Below are positions 60,201-64,000 of a stretch of DNA of 64,000 bases, one piece after another (position 1 is the stretch's first letter; each line of letters starts with the position of its first letter). The notes beneath the pieces were generated by a model. It was not told the origin of the DNA, made no database searches, and worked only from the letters and a program-made list of their open reading frames with translations. The position numbers and the translations under genes are program-made. Origin of the DNA: Pseudomonas sp. PDM18 (GTDB lineage Bacteria > Pseudomonadota > Gammaproteobacteria > Pseudomonadales > Pseudomonadaceae); the NCBI RefSeq assembly GCF_014852585.1, contig NZ_JACVBX010000001.1:930001-994000 (forward strand), in the 5' to 3' direction.

Positions 60201-60277
60201 TGCCGTGTGTGTACACGCTGCTGGCCAAGCCGGACAAGAAGCCCGCCGAAAACCCCGCGCTGGCCACGGCGCACTGA
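57221..60277 (+). CDS. mexW: RND multidrug efflux transporter, MexW-like
   Basis: A 1018-residue inner-membrane proton antiporter, the length of PAO1 MexW. The first helix is RRPVLATVVSLLIVLLGMQAF. Twelve membrane helices flank two large periplasmic loops. The helix 4 charged motif LVVDDAIVVVENIHRH supplies the proton-relay Asp pair, and GLISKHGILIVEFANQLR has the matching Lys. A perfect terminator follows. Single-component RND transporter of the HAE-1 group without linked outer-membrane gene. Confidence 0.92.
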   Translation: MFTDPFIRRPVLATVVSLLIVLLGMQAFSKLVIREYPAMENALITVTTFYAGANAETIQGYITQPLQQSLASAEGIDYMTSVSRQNYSVISIYAHIGANSDRLVTELLSKIGEVKTQLPPDAEDPVLDKEAADASALMYISFFSEQMNNPQITDYLSRVIQPKLATLPGISEAEILGNQVFAMRLWLDPVKMAAYGITAGDVADAVRQYNFLSAAGEMKGELVVTSVNASTDLKSPEAFAAIPLKTAGDRRVLMGDVARIELGAASYDAVSSFNGIPSVYIGIKGTPSSNPLDVIKEVRAKMPELEEQLPPGLQVSIAYDATRFIQASIDEVVKTLGEAILIVIVVVFLFLGAFRSVIIPVVTIPLSMIGVLFFMQVMGYSINLLTLLAMVLAIGLVVDDAIVVVENIHRHIEEGKSPFQGAIEGAREIAVPVVTMTITLAAVYAPIGFLSGLTGALFKEFAFTLAGAVIISGIVALTLSPMMCSRLLRHDENPSGLAHRLDLIFEGLKQRYQRALHGTLNSRPVVIVFALLVLAIIPLLMMFTHKELAPEEDQGIVFLMANAPQTANLDYLSKYTAEFEGIFRKFPEYYSAFQINGYNGVQTGIGGMLLKPWDERERSQMELLHAVQGELDKIPGLQIFGFNLPSLPGTGEGLPFQFVINTASDYQSLLQVAERVKKRAEESGKFAFLDLDLAFDKPELVVDIDRAKAAQMGVSMQDLGVALGALLGEGEINRFTIDGRSYKVIAQVERAYRDNPGWLNNYYVKSQGGQLISLSTLVTFHERARPRQLNQFQQLNSAIISGVPMVSMGEAIDTVRGIAEQESPRGFSFDYAGASRQFVQEGSALMITFALALAVIFLVLAAQFESFRDPLVIMVTVPLSICGALIPLFLGLSSLNIYTQVGLVTLIGLISKHGILIVEFANQLRHERGLSVREAVEEAAAIRLRPVLMTTAAMVLGVIPLLLATGAGAVSRFDIGVVIATGMSVGTLFTLFVLPCVYTLLAKPDKKPAENPALATAH

Positions 60278-60278
60278 A

Positions 60279-60310
60279 GAAAAAAGCCCCGCATCAGCGG
60301 GGCTTTTTTC
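60279..60310 (+). terminator. Rho-independent terminator of mexVW
   Basis: Arms GAAAAAAGCCCCGC / GCGGGGCTTTTTTC with loop ATCA, six T on the descending side. Confidence 0.93.
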
Positions 60311-60329
60311 TGGCACCTGCGATTCATCC

Positions 60330-60366
60330 GTAGGGCGGATAAAGCGTTCCGCTTTATCCGCCCTAC
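60330..60366. repeat. Perfect 17-bp palindrome GTAGGGCGGATAAAGCG
   Basis: Arms GTAGGGCGGATAAAGCG / CGCTTTATCCGCCCTAC with loop TTC. It belongs to the same GTAGGGCG(N)ATAA... dispersed palindrome group as 33414-33446, 36381-36414 and 63232-63268, but with AAAGCG in the stem in place of ACCCG or ACGC. Confidence 0.8.
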
Positions 60367-60409
60367 GACAACAGGAAAACTCCGGCGCAATGTCTCCTAC
60401 AGGCAACCG

Positions 60410-61525
60410 TCACGGCTTGGGAATGGAAAACGCCACCAGCCGATACCCCTCGGCGGTACGGATGAAGTCGAAGCTGGCATGCCGGGCCGGCTCGAACGAG
60501 CCTTGCTGCCAATGTTCCATGACCGACACCTTGGGCGTCTTCCACTGGGCGAACTCGCCGCAACCGTCGAAGTACTGCGGGTCACGCTCGGGGTCGAAGG
60601 GCCAGCCCATGTCGTCCGCGCGCACGCCATAGCCTGCGGAGGTACGCAGTGCCACCAGCCGCTTACGCAGCTCCGCGCCGTGCTTTTGCAGCACTTCATC
60701 CGGCGTGGCGGCCTGCCAGTCATCCAGCGGCTCACCGCCCTGCCCGCTCCAGATTCGGGAGTAGCTGTGGGCTTTCAGAGAAGCATCATCGAGGTGCGCG
60801 AGGAACTCGTCGCGGAACCAGACGGCAAAGTCCTTCTCGATATCGACGAAGCTGATATAGCGACCATCGACAGCCTTGAACGAAACGCGGCGCGCATCGC
60901 TGGAAGGTTGCTCGCCCACCTGCCTGGAGTACCAGTCCAGCGCCTCGGCGCGCGAAGCGTCGAAGCCTTGCACCAGCGTCCTGCCGTGGCGATCCAGCAG
61001 CAGTTCAGTGCCGCCGCTCCAGCCCTTGTGCTCGCACTGCTCCAGGCTCACGCCCGGATCGGCACAGCTGCGCGTGGCGCCCTTCAGCGCCACCACCATG
61101 CCGTTGCGCATGGCCGTCGCATCGCTCAGCTCGGCCGCGATCAGCACCTGGCCGTTGCCGTCGAGGAAGCCGACCTTGTCGCGCTGACGGTCGCGGAAGC
61201 GGATGCTGTTTTCGCTCTCGCAGATCGGTGCATTGTCGAAGAAGTACAGCGAGTCCGGCGCCACCTGGCGGCCGTCGCGCAGCAGGTAGTAGTTGCGGTA
61301 ACCGTCGGCCGTTTCCTCACCGGTGGCGATGATGTGCTCGAAGCGCCGGGCCATCGTGAACATCGGGCTGAGCGTCGGCTCGATCTTCACCACGCCCTGC
61401 GCATCCTTGAATCCGATCAACTCGTTCTGTGTGAACGCCACCCATGGCTCATCCGCTGCGGCCGCAACGCTCAGCGCCAGCGCCGCGAGGCCTGCCAGCC
61501 ATGCACCGATGCCCTTTCCTTCCAT
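60410..61525 (-). CDS. Secreted WG-repeat-like protein of unknown function
   Basis: A 371-residue secreted protein. The signal peptide GAWLAGLAALALSVAAAA precedes WVAFTQNELIGFKDAQGVVKIEPTLSPM, and DKVGFLDGNGQVLIAAELSDATAMRNGMV is a second repeat-like unit similar to WG/KGxxG repeats (GFxDxxG). Three further Cys occur in ICESEN, SCADPG and EQCEHK, suggesting disulfides. The start at 61525 has GAGGGGAGG upstream. Function unknown. Confidence 0.72.
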   Translation of the reverse strand: MEGKGIGAWLAGLAALALSVAAAADEPWVAFTQNELIGFKDAQGVVKIEPTLSPMFTMARRFEHIIATGEETADGYRNYYLLRDGRQVAPDSLYFFDNAPICESENSIRFRDRQRDKVGFLDGNGQVLIAAELSDATAMRNGMVVALKGATRSCADPGVSLEQCEHKGWSGGTELLLDRHGRTLVQGFDASRAEALDWYSRQVGEQPSSDARRVSFKAVDGRYISFVDIEKDFAVWFRDEFLAHLDDASLKAHSYSRIWSGQGGEPLDDWQAATPDEVLQKHGAELRKRLVALRTSAGYGVRADDMGWPFDPERDPQYFDGCGEFAQWKTPKVSVMEHWQQGSFEPARHASFDFIRTAEGYRLVAFSIPKP

Positions 61526-61581
61526 GCTGGAAACCTCCCCTCGATTCCGTGTTCTGCCGCATTGTGCCATGGGCAAAGAAA

Positions 61582-61609
61582 AGCCCCCGCGCATCACTGC
61601 GCGGGGGCT
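61582..61609 (-). terminator. Terminator of the MFS gene (minus strand)
   Basis: Arms AGCCCCCGCGC / GCGCGGGGGCT with loop ATCACT. On the minus strand it is followed by TTTTCTTT. Confidence 0.85.
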
Positions 61610-61627
61610 CGGTCTCGCGAAGAGCTA

Positions 61628-62992
61628 TCAGGCCGGCTGGCGCTGCATCGCGCCGCTCTCGCTCTCGCCTTTCAGGCTCCAGCTCTTCAGGTGTTCCAGG
61701 CTCGCGCGGTACGGCTTCAGACCACTGGCCAGCAGCAACGCCCCGGCGACCAGGGCCACAACGCTGACAATCAGCAGCGAGTAACGCAGCGCCATGTCGT
61801 CGGCGAACACGTAGTCGGTCACCAGGGCGATGGCGGTCGGGCCGATGCCCAGGCCGAGCAGCGTCACCACGAACAGGTAGATCGCCGAGGCCTGGCCGCG
61901 CATGGAGTTGGGCATGATTTCCTGGATCGCCGCCGGGGCGACGCCGAAGGGCATGCTGAGGAAGAACACAATGGGCGCCATCATCGCTGCCGCCGCGTTG
62001 CCGCTGTCCAGCAGCGGATAGACCAGGCTCAGCGGGATGGCCAGGCAGGCGGCCAGCAGGCCCACGCGCATGTTGGCATCGGTGCGCCCGCGCTTGGCCC
62101 AGTAGTCGGCCAGGCGGCCGCCGCAGACGATGCCCAGGCAGCCGAACACCGCAACGATGCTGCCGTATACCACGCCGACGTGGCCGGCATCCCAGCCGTA
62201 GGTGCGGACGAAGAAGGTCGGCACCCAGGCTCCGCTGCCGTAGCTGGCGAAGGAGATGCAGGCGAAGCCGAAGTTGTGGCAGAGCACGGTCTTGCGGTTG
62301 GCGCGCAGGTAGGCGCCCACTTCACTCATCGGCACGACCACGCCGGCACCGACGCCACGGCGGGTCGGTTCCTTCACCGCGAGCATCAGCAGGGTGAAGA
62401 GCACGCCGGCAGCGCCGAGGATCAGGAAGATCAGCTGCCAGGGGCGCACTTCACCGAGGATCGGCAGGTGTACGTCGCCCTGGGCGGAAGCGAACTTGAT
62501 CACCAGCCCGCCGAGCAGGAAGGCCAGCCCCGAGCCAAGGTAGATGCCCATGGAATACACGCTGATGGCGGTGGCCCGACGCTGGGCCGGGAAGCTGTCG
62601 GCGATCAGCGAGTAGGCGGCCGGCGACAGGGCCGCCTCGCCCACGCCGACGCCGACGCGGAACAGCAGGAAATGCCAGTACTGACGAGCCAGGCCGCAGG
62701 CAGCGGTCATGGCGCTCCAGATCAGCACGCCGACGGTGATCAGCCCGCGACGGCTGCGGCTGTCGGCCATGCGCCCGAGGGGGATGCCGCACAGCGTGTA
62801 GAACAGCGCAAAGGACAGGCCCATCAGCAGGCTCATCTGCGTATCGCTGATCTCCAGATCGCGGCGGATGGGGCCGACCAGCAGGTTGAGAATCTGTCGG
62901 TCGATGAAGGAAAGCACGTAGGCGACCATGAGGATCGCAACCGTGGACCAGGCCACGGCACTGGAGGGGTAGCCGTTATTGTTGTTGTTCAT
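61628..62992 (-). CDS. MFS transporter, Spinster-like
   Basis: A 454-residue transporter with 12 helices. The region YVLSFIDRQILNLLVGPIRRDLEISDTQMSLLMGLSFALFYTL and GIPLGRMADSRSRRGLITVGVLIWS is characteristic of Spinster-type MFS proteins (FxDRxxLxxLxxxIxxDLxxSDxQxGLL). The N-terminus has a run of five Asn. The start at 62992 matches the family. The substrate is unknown; lipids or organic acids are typical for the group. It is upstream of the secreted WG-like gene on the same strand, with its own terminator. Confidence 0.83.
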   Translation of the reverse strand: MNNNNNGYPSSAVAWSTVAILMVAYVLSFIDRQILNLLVGPIRRDLEISDTQMSLLMGLSFALFYTLCGIPLGRMADSRSRRGLITVGVLIWSAMTAACGLARQYWHFLLFRVGVGVGEAALSPAAYSLIADSFPAQRRATAISVYSMGIYLGSGLAFLLGGLVIKFASAQGDVHLPILGEVRPWQLIFLILGAAGVLFTLLMLAVKEPTRRGVGAGVVVPMSEVGAYLRANRKTVLCHNFGFACISFASYGSGAWVPTFFVRTYGWDAGHVGVVYGSIVAVFGCLGIVCGGRLADYWAKRGRTDANMRVGLLAACLAIPLSLVYPLLDSGNAAAAMMAPIVFFLSMPFGVAPAAIQEIMPNSMRGQASAIYLFVVTLLGLGIGPTAIALVTDYVFADDMALRYSLLIVSVVALVAGALLLASGLKPYRASLEHLKSWSLKGESESGAMQRQPA

Positions 62993-63160
62993 GCCGGGCT
63001 CCTGAAACGCCGCCAATCGCGGCGAAGGCGAAGGGAGAAGCCGCAGAGTAGGCATTGCGAACGCGTCGCGCGCGCACTATCAGATCTCTGAATGCGCGCG
63101 TTGGCCGTTGGCTGATGAATGGGTGGTCAGGGATTGGACGGAGGGTTCTAGCCCAGCCCA

Positions 63161-63185
63161 TGTAGGAGCAAGCTTGCTCGCGAAC
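63161..63185 (+). repeat. Single REP element
   Basis: TGTAGGAGCAAGCTTGCTCG followed by CGAAC: one copy of the REP unit, with a G-to-A change in the stem. Confidence 0.75.
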
Positions 63186-63231
63186 CCGTTACCCGAGAGC
63201 CGCGGCATCCGGCGAAGAACAGGGCTTCCAT

Positions 63232-63268
63232 GTAGGGCGCATAACGCTTGAGGCGTTATTCGCCCTAC
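63232..63268. repeat. GTAGGGCGCATAACGC palindrome
   Basis: Arms GTAGGGCGCATAACGC / GCGTTATTCGCCCTAC with one mismatch. The 385 bases from 62993 to 63377 hold this, the REP at 63161 and GC-rich sequence with a possible CTCTCCC...GGGAGAGAG structure near 63300-63355. No gene is seen. Confidence 0.75.
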
Positions 63269-63377
63269 CTGACTAGAGTCCACGTGAATGCGGAGCCCCT
63301 CTCCCCCGCCCTTTCCCTTCCGAGCGTGGCGCGCAGCCAGGGTCAGGGAGAGAGCAATGTCCCGCGGCGATGCAGCA

Positions 63378-64000
63378 TCAGATCGCCACCGGCAACCGCT
63401 CGCAAAGCTTCGCCAGCGCCCGTGCCCAGAGTTCCTGATCGTTCAGGCAAGGCACCAGCACCAGCTCCTCGCCGCCCGCCGCGCGGAACTGCTCCTGGCC
63501 GCGCTGGCCGATCTCTTCCAGCGTTTCGATGCAGTCGGCGACGAAGGCCGGGCACATCACCAGCAGGCGCTTCACGCCCTGCTTGCCGAGTTTGTCCAGC
63601 TGCGCCTCGGTGTAGGGTTCGATCCACTTGTTGCGGCCCAGGCGTGACTGGAAGGACACCGACCAGCGCCCGTGCTGCAGACCGGCACCCGCGGCGAAAT
63701 CCTCCGCCGTGCGCAGGCACTGGCTGCGATAACAGACGGCCATAACGTCCTCGTGCACGCCCCGGCTGGAACTGGCAGTGAGATCGTGACTCTTGTCCTT
63801 CACCAACTTGCGAATGTGCGACTCGGGCAGGCCGTGGAAGCTCAGCAGCAGGTGATCGTAGGGTTGCTCCAGATACGGTTTCACGCTGTCCACCAACGCC
63901 TGTCGGTACTCCGGCTCGGCATAGAACGGCGGCAGCACCTTCAGCTCCAGCTTGAGGTTGTGCTCGCGCATCACCCGACGGGCTTCCTCGATGGCGGTGG
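63378..64000 (-). CDS. hemH: Ferrochelatase HemH, C-terminal part (runs off the right edge)
   Basis: Inserts Fe2+ into protoporphyrin IX, the last step of haem synthesis. About 207 C-terminal residues lie in the window. The family motif [11 protein letters not shown] carries the metal-binding His, and [15 protein letters not shown] is the next conserved block, followed by [16 protein letters not shown] with the conserved Glu. The N-terminal third lies beyond 64000. The reading frame continues open to the edge. In PAO1 hemH is PA4655, elsewhere, so this junction may mark a synteny break (from memory). Confidence 0.92.
   Translation of the reverse strand, partial: TAIEEARRVMREHNLKLELKVLPPFYAEPEYRQALVDSVKPYLEQPYDHLLLSFHGLPESHIRKLVKDKSHDLTASSSRGVHEDVMAVCYRSQCLRTAEDFAAGAGLQHGRWSVSFQSRLGRNKWIEPYTEAQLDKLGKQGVKRLLVMCPAFVADCIETLEEIGQRGQEQFRAAGGEELVLVPCLNDQELWARALAKLCERLPVAI

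Noticed and set aside
60479-63091. 870-codon frame antisense to two minus-strand genes
   Set aside because: It crosses two complete genes and a terminator and consists of low-information His/Arg/Ala/Gln/Gly sequence.

Overview
The window is a high-GC gammaproteobacterial chromosome segment, almost certainly Pseudomonas, near the P. aeruginosa / P. nitroreducens / P. citronellolis branch. From memory, the backbone follows P. aeruginosa PAO1 PA4332-PA4375: membrane diguanylate cyclase, class I fumarase, phospholipase D, olsBA, universal stress protein, acpH, arsR-MFS-xenB, feoABC, argP-argO, sodB, bifA, icmP locus, mexVW. The dispersed TGTAGGAGCGAGCTTGCTCGCGAAC-type REP sequences also fit Pseudomonas. 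I saw no rRNA, tRNA, CRISPR array, prophage or insertion sequence.

Layout. 0-3.2 kb: the 5' end of a membrane (probable GGDEF) protein, fumarase with a strong terminator, a ribbon-helix-helix protein and a DJ-1/PfpI protein. 3.3-17.1 kb: an accessory catabolic island on the minus strand, made of two operons. One is ALDH-MFS-enolase superfamily dehydratase-GMC oxidoreductase. The other is Fae-like protein-aldo/keto reductase-ALDH-MFS. Two LysR regulators and a porin lie between them. 17.4-30 kb: a lipoprotein, a ParDE-type toxin-antitoxin pair, a GNAT, a yceI-phospholipase D-acyltransferase operon, a LysR/DHA2 efflux pair, a 520-base gene-poor stretch packed with hairpins, a second yceI operon with a serine hydrolase, and a diiron-type metallo-beta-lactamase protein. 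30-36 kb: ornithine lipid synthesis (olsBA), an ANR-box-linked universal stress gene, acpH, and arsR-MFS-xenB. 36-45 kb: feoABC behind a Fur-like box, a coiled-coil membrane protein, two oxidoreductases, and argP divergent from an ACT-domain gene and argO. 45-64 kb: sodB, bifA, a four-gene periplasmic iron module (two imelysins, a diheme peroxidase-like protein and a DUF1513 propeller) with a Fur-like box, a chemoreceptor, mexVW, a secreted WG-like protein, an MFS transporter and the C-terminal part of hemH.

How the genes connect. Iron is the main theme of the right half: feoABC, the imelysin module, Fe-SOD and ferrochelatase. In the island, the enzymes form plausible alcohol to aldehyde to acid to dehydrated acid steps, each operon with its own permease. 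The Fae-like protein is the most surprising member, because Pseudomonas is not known to make the tetrahydromethanopterin cofactor used by true formaldehyde-activating enzyme.

All functions are read from sequence motifs and remembered family and synteny knowledge. No database search was run. Start codons were chosen by ribosome-binding sites and family length.
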